From Chloroflexia bacterium (lineage in GTDB: Bacteria; Chloroflexota; Chloroflexia; QHBQ01; JADMIH01): a DNA stretch of 13,402 nt. Positions within the stretch are counted from its first letter, which is position 1. Each line of letters begins with the position of its first letter. The notes under the pieces are model-generated. The model saw only the letters and a list, made by a program, of their open reading frames with translations. It did not search any database and had not been told where the DNA came from. Where the stretch lies: positions 1 to 13,402 of the forward strand of contig JAICKM010000103.1 of NCBI GenBank assembly GCA_025927935.1, read 5' to 3'. Both the position numbers and the translations under genes were made by a program. Below, piece after piece: positions 6,644 to 13,402 of this stretch.

Positions 6644-6673
6644 ATTATAATGGCGGAGTGTGTTTTCCGGCAA
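6644..6673 (-). promoter_or_regulatory. Promoter of the small-protein pair; predicts a leaderless mRNA
   Basis: On the minus strand TTGCCG (6673-6668; 4 of 6 to consensus) and TATAAT (6649-6644) are 18 bp apart. Seven nt (AGGCGCG) separate the -10 from the ATG at 6636, the same spacing as at the kinase gene ending at 3793. The transcript start is predicted at or next to the ATG. No usable Shine-Dalgarno sequence fits in that spacer. The plus strand also reads TATAAT at 6646-6651 because the motif is nearly self-complementary, but no -35 partner is evident in that direction. Confidence 0.6.
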
Positions 6674-6759
6674 GATGCGCCTTGGCATAACGCTTGCACT
6701 ATGGAGACTGCTTATGCCTTGTTTACATAAACCGGAGTCTGAGAAGACTAGCACCTGAT

Positions 6760-9700
6760 ATGGCTGAATCCACCACCCCGCGCGCAAGCGCCGGGGATCC
6801 ATCGATGAGTCTGCGGCCCGTCTTGCAGGCGCTGCTGAGTAACGCGCGCCTTGTCACCGGGGCGCGCGCCGCCGCGCTGGCCGTCCCTGCGGGGCCGGAT
6901 GGCCGCCTCACGCTGATCAGCGTGGATGGTGACGCCCTCACGGCGGGGGCGACGCTGGACCCGGAGACGATGCCTGGTTTGCGGGTGCTGCCGCTGCCGC
7001 CCCCCGCGCCCGACGTTCCGGCGGCCAGGGTGCGCTTGCTCGTGCTGCGCGGCCTGATTTCCAACGAACCCGGCTCGGCCCTGGCCTCGTGTTTGCTCGC
7101 GCTGGCCGCGGTCGTCCACGCCATGCAAGTGAGCGAGGCTGCCCGGCGCAGAGACGCCGCCCCGGCGGCGCCTGTATCGCAGGTGGGGTTCGATATTCCC
7201 CGCGCGCCGGAGATTGTGCTGGAGCGCACCTTGCAGCGCATCTGCCGCTTGCTCGAAGCCGACCTAGCGAGCGTGGCGATCCGCGACCGGCGCGACGATC
7301 TGGTCTGGCGAGGCATGGTAGGCTACCGCAGTCCCATCACCCGCCATTCGCCGGTGGGGCCGGGGGCGGGATTGGCCCAGCGTGTTACCACGACCGGGCA
7401 GTTGCACTACCTGCCGGAGGCCGACCCGGCCATTCCCTTGATGATCCAGGAGGGGGTGGAAAGTGCGCTGGGCGTGCCGGTCTGTATTGATGAGCAGCCT
7501 ATCGGCGCGTTGATTATCGGCTGGCGTCGCCCGCGTGCCGTATCCGGCGAAGAGCAGCGGCTGGTCCTGACCCTCGCCGATCAGGTGGCTGGCGCGGTCG
7601 TGCAAACACAGCTATATGAAGAGACCTATCGCCAGCGCAATTTCCTGCAAAGCCTGATCAACCATACCCCGGCGGGCATTGTGGCGTTTACCCTGCCCGA
7701 TTTTCGCGTGCGGGAAGTGAACCGCTTCTATTTGCAGTTCCTGGATGAACCCTTCCGCAGCGGCACCCGCCCCCTGCAAGGCTTACGGCTCGCCGAGTTT
7801 CTGCCTCAGGCGGGCGAGAGCGGTATTCAGGCCATCTTTGATCGCGTTGCAGCCACCGGCGAGCCGTTCACGATCCGGGAGTTCGAGTACCAGGGTTTCA
7901 GTCGCGGGACCACCTACTGGAACTGGAGCCTGGTGCCGCTCCAGGACACGCCGGACGAAGCGCTGACGGGCTTGCTGTTGCTGGTGGTGGAAAGCACCGA
8001 GCAGGTGCTGGCCCGGCGGCGGCTCGCCGCGGCCCTGGGCCGCGCCCGCGACCAGGCCGGCGAACTCGAAGCGGTGATCCAGCAGATGGTCGAAGGGGTG
8101 GCGATCTGCGACGCGGCGGGCAATCTCACGAAAATCAACCCCGCCGGGGTCGCCATGCTGGGCCGGGGCGTGATCGCCCGCGAACCGGGCGTCGATTATG
8201 CTGAACGGTACCAGTTGTACGATACCGGCGGCAACCTGTTCCCAATGGCGGATCTGCCCACCGAGCGTGCCCGCCGGGGCGAGACCGTGCTCGGCCAGGA
8301 TATGCTGGTGCGCGCGCCCGACGGCCGGGAACGCATCATCAGCGTCAGCGCTGCGCCGCTCATGGATGAGTCCAATAATATCAGCGGCGCGGTCGCGGTC
8401 TTCCACGATGTGACCAAGGCGCGCGAGGTCGAGCGCCTGAAGGACGACTTCCTGGCTATTGTCAGCCACGAGCTACGCACGCCGCTGGCCGCGATCCTGG
8501 GCTATACCGATATCATGCTGCGCGGGTTGGGCGGGCCGCTCACGCCCAAACAGGAGCAAAATCAGCAATCGATCAAATCGAACGCGACCCGTTTGCTGGC
8601 CCTGATCAACGATCTGTTGGATGTCTCGAAACTGGAGGCGCATGGCATCACCCTCAACGCCGATGCCGTGCCCTTGCAGCACCTGATCCCCAAGGCGGTA
8701 GCCTGGGTGCAGGTGCTTGCCTCGGCGCGCGGTGTAAATGTGGAACACCGGGTTCCCGCCAACCTGCCGCCCGTCTGGGGGGATGCGGATCGCTTGCACC
8801 AGGTGCTCACCAACCTGCTCTCCAACGCGATCAAGTTCACTCCGGCGGGGGGCACCGTGGTCGTGCAGGCGCGCAACAGCATCCTGCCCGCCGATGCGCC
8901 GCCCGACAGCCCGGATTCGGCGTTTGCCCCCCCGGTGGGCGAGAGCATCCTGGTGAGCGTGCAAGATACCGGCGTCGGCTTGCCGGGCGAGGAACTGGCC
9001 CGCATCTGGGATCGCTTTTATCAGGCCGACTCGACCACCAGCCGGCGCTATGGCGGCACCGGCCTGGGCCTGACCATCGTCAAGAACCTGGTGGAGTTGC
9101 ACGGCGGCCAGGTCTGGGCCACCAGCGCCGGGGCCGGCAAGGGCAGCACGTTCCACTTCCGGCTGCCCCTGGCGCCCGACACCGCGCCGACCGATCCGCC
9201 GGAGGATATGGCGGCCGCCGCAAGTTCCGGCGCGGAGCCGGCGGACGCGAACGGCGCCCCGGCGGCGGCGCCGCTGATCCTGGTCATCGAAGACAACGCC
9301 GACCTGGCGTCGATCATGCGCACCATGCTCGACGCCGCGGGCTATCGGGTGGCGCTGGCGCAGGATGGCCCGACCGGCATCGACCAGGCCCGGCGCTTGC
9401 AGCCTGCGGCGATCATGCTTGATGTGATCTTGCCGCGGGCAAACGGCTGGGAGGTGTTGCAACAGCTTAAGCACGACCCGCGCACCGCCCCCATCCCCGT
9501 GATCGTCGTGTCGATCCTGGAACACCACCGGCTGGGTCTGATGCTCGGCGCCACCGAGTACCTCGTGAAGCCCTTCGACCGCGACCGTCTCGTCAATACG
9601 CTACGCAATCTCACCGGGCGCGGCCTCGCGAGTCCCCGTGTGCTGGTGGTCGACGACGCGCCGAGCCTGCGCGATCTGCTCAAGACCATGCTCAGCGACG

Positions 9701-10050
9701 CCGGGTACACCGTTGCTACTGCGGAGGATGGCCTGGCCGCCCTGGATCGCATCGCCGAGGCCCCGCCCGATCTGCTGATTCTCGATTTGATGATGCCGCG
9801 GCTCGACGGCTTCGCCGTCCTCGAATGGGTGCGCGCCCACACCAACCCGCAGATCCGCGAACTCCCCGTGGTCCTGGTCAGCGCCAAGGATCTGACCGCG
9901 GAGGAGCGCGCGCAGTTAGCCGACGCGACGCAAGCGCTGATTCCCAAGGTGGGCATGTCGCTCGGCGAACTGTTGCGCGTCGTAAAGGAGACTCTAGAAA
10001 AACTCAATGTCCCAACCGCAGACCACGATCATCCTGGTACGCCATGCTGA
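6760..10050 (+). CDS. Hybrid sensor histidine kinase with two C-terminal receiver domains
   Basis: A 1096-residue cytoplasmic hybrid kinase. Order: degenerate GAF-like region (about 16-128), GAF (148-286), PAS (293-420), PAS (433-555), HisKA with H570 (FLAIVSHELRTPLAAILGYT), HATPase_c (675-805; N-box LTNLLSNAIKFTP, G1 DTGVGLP, G2 GGTGLGL), an Ala/Pro linker (806-837), REC1 (838-950; D845, phosphoacceptor D888, K937) and REC2 (959-1080; D965/D966, phosphoacceptor D1009, K1063). Both receivers keep their key residues, though REC2 has KV where KP is usual. Phosphate should move from H570 to the receivers; no HPt domain is present, so a separate one may be needed. Start: ATG at 6760 lacks a good Shine-Dalgarno site. 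ATG at 6805 (MSLRPVLQ) has GGGGA 7 nt before it and is a fair alternative. The last 44 bp overlap the next gene. No clear promoter was found in 6637-6759. Confidence 0.94.
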   Translation: MAESTTPRASAGDPSMSLRPVLQALLSNARLVTGARAAALAVPAGPDGRLTLISVDGDALTAGATLDPETMPGLRVLPLPPPAPDVPAARVRLLVLRGLISNEPGSALASCLLALAAVVHAMQVSEAARRRDAAPAAPVSQVGFDIPRAPEIVLERTLQRICRLLEADLASVAIRDRRDDLVWRGMVGYRSPITRHSPVGPGAGLAQRVTTTGQLHYLPEADPAIPLMIQEGVESALGVPVCIDEQPIGALIIGWRRPRAVSGEEQRLVLTLADQVAGAVVQTQLYEETYRQRNFLQSLINHTPAGIVAFTLPDFRVREVNRFYLQFLDEPFRSGTRPLQGLRLAEFLPQAGESGIQAIFDRVAATGEPFTIREFEYQGFSRGTTYWNWSLVPLQDTPDEALTGLLLLVVESTEQVLARRRLAAALGRARDQAGELEAVIQQMVEGVAICDAAGNLTKINPAGVAMLGRGVIAREPGVDYAERYQLYDTGGNLFPMADLPTERARRGETVLGQDMLVRAPDGRERIISVSAAPLMDESNNISGAVAVFHDVTKAREVERLKDDFLAIVSHELRTPLAAILGYTDIMLRGLGGPLTPKQEQNQQSIKSNATRLLALINDLLDVSKLEAHGITLNADAVPLQHLIPKAVAWVQVLASARGVNVEHRVPANLPPVWGDADRLHQVLTNLLSNAIKFTPAGGTVVVQARNSILPADAPPDSPDSAFAPPVGESILVSVQDTGVGLPGEELARIWDRFYQADSTTSRRYGGTGLGLTIVKNLVELHGGQVWATSAGAGKGSTFHFRLPLAPDTAPTDPPEDMAAAASSGAEPADANGAPAAAPLILVIEDNADLASIMRTMLDAAGYRVALAQDGPTGIDQARRLQPAAIMLDVILPRANGWEVLQQLKHDPRTAPIPVIVVSILEHHRLGLMLGATEYLVKPFDRDRLVNTLRNLTGRGLASPRVLVVDDAPSLRDLLKTMLSDAGYTVATAEDGLAALDRIAEAPPDLLILDLMMPRLDGFAVLEWVRAHTNPQIRELPVVLVSAKDLTAEERAQLADATQALIPKVGMSLGELLRVVKETLEKLNVPTADHDHPGTPC

Positions 10051-10693
10051 TGTCCACAACCCGAACGATATTGTCTACGGGCGCCTGCCCCGCTTCCGCC
10101 TGAGCACCCTGGGTGAAGCCGAAGCCCGCCGCACTGCCGCGGTGTTGCGCGACACGCCGCTGGCCGCCGTCTACAGCAGCCCGCAACTGCGCGCCCGGCA
10201 AACAGCCCGGATCATTGCCGAGCAACATCCGGGGCTGGCGGTGCATGTCTCGCGGCTGCTGGCCGAAGTGCTCACCGGCTGGCAGGGGGTGCCGAACGCG
10301 GAGATGGCCGCGGGCGGGTTCAACTTCTACGACCCGCTGCACCACCCCGACGATGAGTCGCTGGAGGATATCGCCCGCCGGTTGGTGCGCTGGATCGCGC
10401 TGATGCTGCGGCGGCACCCCGGCACGGTGGTGGCCGGCGTGAGCCACGGCGACCCGCTGATGATCGCCCGCCTGCTCTTTAGCGGCCAGGCGCTCACGCT
10501 GGAGAATCTGCGGCGCCAGGAGGACTATCCGGCGAAGGGATCGATCACGCGTCTGGTATTCGAGGGAGTGGGGGATCCGACGACGCTGCCGGTACAGGTC
10601 CTTTGCGCGGACCCGAACCAGGCCGCGCGGGACGCGCCCGCAGGCGACCAGTGGGTGGCGCGGGCCTACGCGGGCGCCCGCCAGGAGTCCTGA
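10007..10693 (+). CDS. Histidine phosphatase superfamily protein (phosphoglycerate-mutase-like)
   Basis: A 228-residue cytoplasmic enzyme of the branch-2-free, dPGM-like histidine phosphatase fold. The phosphohistidine site is IILVRHAD (R12, H13; RHA replaces the common RHG). Further landmarks are SSPQLRARQTA (R62), the likely proton donor E87 (LLAEVLTGWQG) and GVSHGDP (H147). The set of catalytic residues is complete, so it should hydrolyse or transfer a phosphate. The substrate could be phosphoglycerate, a cobalamin or sugar phosphate intermediate, or a phosphoprotein. Start: an in-frame TAG at 9995 excludes anything upstream, and no start codon lies between 10007 and the catalytic motif, so ATG 10007 is forced. 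AAAGGAG sits 16 nt upstream, too far for ideal initiation. The gene overlaps the hybrid kinase by 44 bp, so coupling to kinase translation is likely. Confidence 0.9.
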   Translation: MSQPQTTIILVRHADVHNPNDIVYGRLPRFRLSTLGEAEARRTAAVLRDTPLAAVYSSPQLRARQTARIIAEQHPGLAVHVSRLLAEVLTGWQGVPNAEMAAGGFNFYDPLHHPDDESLEDIARRLVRWIALMLRRHPGTVVAGVSHGDPLMIARLLFSGQALTLENLRRQEDYPAKGSITRLVFEGVGDPTTLPVQVLCADPNQAARDAPAGDQWVARAYAGARQES

Positions 10694-10714
10694 ACCCGCG
10701 CGGGGGCGGCGCGC

Positions 10715-13402
10715 TTACCCGGCGTTCGCGCCGGTGAGCGGCACGGCCACGATGATCCGGCTGCCCTGGCCGGGGGCGCTTTCCACGGTCAGGTGCCCGC
10801 CAAGGGCGCTGGCTCGCTCGCGCATGCTGGTCAGGCCCAGACCGCGCCCGCCGGTGCCGCCGATCGCGCGGCTCGGCTCGAAGCCCTGCCCGTCGTCTTC
10901 CACGGTGAGCACCACGCCCGGCCCGCGATTGCCGTCGACCGCGCCGGCGCGCGTGAGGCATACCCGCGCTTGCTGGGCCTGGGCGTGCTTGATCACGTTG
11001 TGCAGCGCCTCTTGCGCGATCCGGTAGAGGGCATCTTCCACGGATGTCGGCAGGCTGCCCAGGTCGGGATCGACCTCGACCTCGATCGGCAGCGCCAGTT
11101 GTTGCCCGACCGTCTCGGCGTGCCGCCGCAACGCCGGCCCCAGCCCGGAGTCGCCGAGTGTAGTGGGCCGCAGTTGGGCCAGCAAGGCCCGCATCTCGTT
11201 GAGCGCCGTGCCCGCAGTACTCTTGAGCCGGTCCAGGTAGGTGTTCACCCGGCTGGGGTCGCGCTCTACCATAGCCTGCGCTGCCTCGGCCATCAGCGTC
11301 ACCGTGAACAGCGACTGGGTTACGGAGTCGTGGAGTTCGCGGGCCAGGTGCTGGCGCTCTTCCAGCGCAGCGACCTGGCGCGCCTCGGCATAGAGCCGCG
11401 AGTTCTCGATGGCGAGGGCCAGTTGTTCGCAGATGCCGCGCAGGGTAGCGTCCTCCAGCCGCGCCTGGACCTCGGCTTCACGGATGGGGCGCAAAATGCC
11501 CAACTCCAGCATGCCCAACGTCTGGGCATGGACCTGGATCGGTAGCGCGATGCGCGTCTCGTGCCCGGCCCGCCGGCTACTGGTGGCGGCATCTGTACGC
11601 CCGCGCGTGGATCGGGTGCGGGGGGATGGCCCCCCTTTGGCGGGCGCCTCAGCATCCGGTGACGCGCCCAGTTCGAAGGCGTGGGGCCGGCCCGCCAGGA
11701 GCGCGGGGGTGATCGGGCCGTACACCTGGTTATCCTGGGGGATACGCCAATTGGTGCCGGCCGTCGCGGGACTCTCCGGCCCGCGGCAGAGCACCAGATC
11801 CCAGGTGCGCGTTAGGCCATTCCAGAGGCGCACCGCGACCGTATCCCAGCCCGTTACATCCAGCACGGCGCCCGCCGCCAGGTCCAGCATCGTGTTCAAG
11901 TCGAGCGAGCGGTTGAGCGCCGTCGCCACGGCATTGATCCCGGCCAGTTCACGGGTGCGCCGTTCCAGGTCTTTGGCCTCGGTGATGTCGTGGTAGACGA
12001 CCAGGCGGCCCAGAATGGCGCCGCTGTCGTCGCGCACGGGCCGGACAGTGCGCTGCAAGACGCGCCGGCGGGGCTGGGACAGGACACATTCCTCGGCGTA
12101 CATCGCATCGGGCGGCGCGGAGCGGAACCTTGCGACGAATGATCCCGGCTGGACCGGGTCGACAAACACCCCGGCCACCAGGGCGGCGACTTCTTCCGGC
12201 GTCTTGCCCAGCAGCGCGCCGGGGAGCAGGCTGTACTGTTCGTGGACCGCGAGGTTGCCCAGTTCGACGCGTAGCTCGTTGTTGTAGAACAGGACACCAT
12301 CCGCTGTGGATTCGAGCACGGCTTCCAGGTGGCTGCGCGCCGTCTGCACGTCGTCCAGCAGGCGCGCGTTCTGCACGGCCGTGGCTAGCTGTTCGCCGAT
12401 TGCCAGCAGCGTCGTATCGCGCAGCATTTCGGCGGTGACTTTGCCGCTGGCGCCCGCGCGGCTGCCCAGCAGCAGCAGCCCTAGCACCGGCGGCTCGCCC
12501 GCCTGCCGGTTGGCGCCCCGCAGGGCCCCGGCCGCCCCCGCGCGCAGGGGGAAAATCACCAGACGGTGGATGCCCTCGTCCAGGTACCGTTGCAGCGCGG
12601 CCACTTCGTCCGCCGCCAGCGTGGCGACATCGACCGCGACGGGCCGCCCGTTCGCCAGCGCCTGGGTGATGAAGGGCTGGAGCGGGCTATCCGCGTCGCC
12701 GATATCGCCGCCGGGCGCCGATTGGCCGGCGGCCTCCGGTGGCGCGCTGGTGCCTCCGGCATAGCGGTGCAACGCGACTTCCCACTGGCCGCCCGGCCCG
12801 CGTAGGGACACCGTCGCCATGTCCCACCCGGTCACGCGCAGCAGCATATCGGCGCCCTGGGCCAGCACTGTCGGCAGATCCAGCGAGCGATTCACCGCGC
12901 TGGCGACCTTGTTCAGGTCCGACAATTCCTGCGTGGTGCGCAGCAGGTCCTGGGCCGTCTCGCTGACCAGTTGGACCAGGCCCGCGTTTTCGATGGCGAC
13001 GGCGCACAGCCCGGCGATGGCTTCGAGCAGGCGAGCGTCGTCGGCGCTGAAGGGTCGCGTGCGGCTGTTGGCGATGATGCCGATCAGCCGCTCGCCGATC
13101 AGCATGGGCACGCCGATCCAGGCTTGCGGCACTTCGCTCGCCGGATGATCGGGCGGCAGCAAGCCGCGCTCTTTCTTGGCGGCAATATAATCGCTGACAC
13201 GCAGCAAGCGCCGGGTGTGTAATACTTCGGTGTTCAGCCCCGGCTCGACGGGCAGGGTCTTGCCGTGCGGCACGATCTGTTCGCCCTGGTAGAACCAGAG
13301 CACGGCCTGGACGGTATCGCCGTCGGTGTAGCGCCCGATCCAGAAGTTCTCGGTTTCCAGCACCCGCGAGCACTGTTCGTAGATCACCCAGTAGAGCTTG
13401 TC
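10715..13402 (-). CDS. GAF/PAS sensor histidine kinase of the NarL/DegS (HisKA_3) type, N-terminus cut by window edge
   Basis: The frame is open through the window edge, so the start is outside; the GTG at 13387 is internal. Visible: 895 residues, numbered from the edge. GAF 1 (1-145, already under way), GAF 2 (about 163-347), PAS (355-475), GAF 3 (485-665), HisKA_3 (680-745) with phosphoacceptor H691 in ARELHDSVTQSLF, and a HATPase_c (785-890) with EALHNVIKHA, DDGQGFEP and GRGLGLTSMRERA. This is the dimerisation and phosphotransfer type that partners NarL/LuxR-family regulators; none is in the window, so the partner is upstream beyond the edge or unlinked. GAF 2 and GAF 3 share a recent-looking duplicated segment (NRSLDL...VTGWD). 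GAF 3 contains a low-complexity, Arg-rich insert (about 578-614). No membrane segment is visible. The stop at 10715 is 21 bp from the convergent phosphatase stop. Confidence 0.93.
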   Translation of the reverse strand, partial: DKLYWVIYEQCSRVLETENFWIGRYTDGDTVQAVLWFYQGEQIVPHGKTLPVEPGLNTEVLHTRRLLRVSDYIAAKKERGLLPPDHPASEVPQAWIGVPMLIGERLIGIIANSRTRPFSADDARLLEAIAGLCAVAIENAGLVQLVSETAQDLLRTTQELSDLNKVASAVNRSLDLPTVLAQGADMLLRVTGWDMATVSLRGPGGQWEVALHRYAGGTSAPPEAAGQSAPGGDIGDADSPLQPFITQALANGRPVAVDVATLAADEVAALQRYLDEGIHRLVIFPLRAGAAGALRGANRQAGEPPVLGLLLLGSRAGASGKVTAEMLRDTTLLAIGEQLATAVQNARLLDDVQTARSHLEAVLESTADGVLFYNNELRVELGNLAVHEQYSLLPGALLGKTPEEVAALVAGVFVDPVQPGSFVARFRSAPPDAMYAEECVLSQPRRRVLQRTVRPVRDDSGAILGRLVVYHDITEAKDLERRTRELAGINAVATALNRSLDLNTMLDLAAGAVLDVTGWDTVAVRLWNGLTRTWDLVLCRGPESPATAGTNWRIPQDNQVYGPITPALLAGRPHAFELGASPDAEAPAKGGPSPRTRSTRGRTDAATSSRRAGHETRIALPIQVHAQTLGMLELGILRPIREAEVQARLEDATLRGICEQLALAIENSRLYAEARQVAALEERQHLARELHDSVTQSLFTVTLMAEAAQAMVERDPSRVNTYLDRLKSTAGTALNEMRALLAQLRPTTLGDSGLGPALRRHAETVGQQLALPIEVEVDPDLGSLPTSVEDALYRIAQEALHNVIKHAQAQQARVCLTRAGAVDGNRGPGVVLTVEDDGQGFEPSRAIGGTGGRGLGLTSMRERASALGGHLTVESAPGQGSRIIVAVPLTGANAG
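10719..10734. other. Stem-loop with TTCG loop at a convergent gene junction
   Basis: CCGGCG-TTCG-CGCCGG is a perfect 6-bp stem with a four-base loop, 25 bp past the phosphatase stop and inside the last codons of the minus-strand kinase. A second palindrome, CCCGCGCGGG, lies at 10695-10704. No T-run follows on either strand, so neither is a clear intrinsic terminator. In DNA this rich in G and C, such stems also arise by chance. Confidence 0.3.

Noticed and set aside
6694..6759. TTG start 22 codons upstream for the hybrid kinase
   Set aside because: The added residues (HYGDCLCLVYINRSLRRL) resemble no domain and the codons are unlike the gene body; ATG 6760 or 6805 is better.
8473..9528. Long minus-strand frame opposite the hybrid kinase
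   Set aside because: It is antisense to HisKA, HATPase and REC1 motifs and has low-complexity, biased composition with no domain.
10695..10704. CCCGCGCGGG palindrome as a terminator or binding site
   Set aside because: It has no T-run, is very short and is expected by chance in such GC-rich DNA.
13385..13387. GTG at 13387 as the start of the third kinase
   Set aside because: The frame continues to the window edge as DKLYW, which fits the GAF helix already under way; the real start lies outside.

Overview
The window is GC-rich, tightly packed and dominated by very large multi-GAF sensor histidine kinases. This style, with repeated 'QFARQAALAITNARML'-type GAF ends, is typical of filamentous Chloroflexota (Chloroflexia or Anaerolineae). 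That assignment is an inference from protein style, not from a marker gene. No RNA gene, CRISPR array or transposase was seen.

Layout. (1) 1-3793, minus strand: a two-gene two-component operon. A 1073-residue GAF/PAS histidine kinase (572-3793) is followed 13 bp later by an OmpR/PhoB-type response regulator that runs off the left edge (1-558). (2) 3794-3970: a divergent promoter region with two consensus TATAAT boxes and a tandem heptamer. (3) 3971-5830, plus strand: thyX, the flavin-dependent thymidylate synthase. It is interrupted inside its RHR...S signature by an in-frame 363-residue intein (4295-5383) that still carries an apparently intact HTH/HNH homing endonuclease. (4) 5846-6636, minus strand: two small unrecognised genes with an ATGA overlap, encoding a 120-residue soluble protein and a 143-residue four-helix membrane protein. 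(5) 6760-10693, plus strand: a 1096-residue hybrid kinase (GAF-PAS-PAS-HisKA-HATPase-REC-REC) whose 3' end overlaps a histidine-phosphatase-superfamily gene by 44 bp. (6) 10715-13402, minus strand: a third kinase, of the NarL/DegS (HisKA_3) type, cut by the right edge.

How the genes fit together. Three kinases of three architectures lie around thyX, with enough sensory domains to integrate many signals. None of the three has a visible transmembrane segment in the part seen, so all look cytoplasmic. Only the first has an adjacent response regulator. The second carries its receivers in cis. The third has no partner in the window. thyX supplies dTMP for DNA synthesis and appears unrelated in function to the kinases.

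Points most worth attention are the intein in an essential active-site motif, two genes whose TATAAT box sits exactly 7 nt before the ATG (predicting leaderless mRNAs), the hybrid kinase/histidine phosphatase overlap, and the unrecognised small gene pair.
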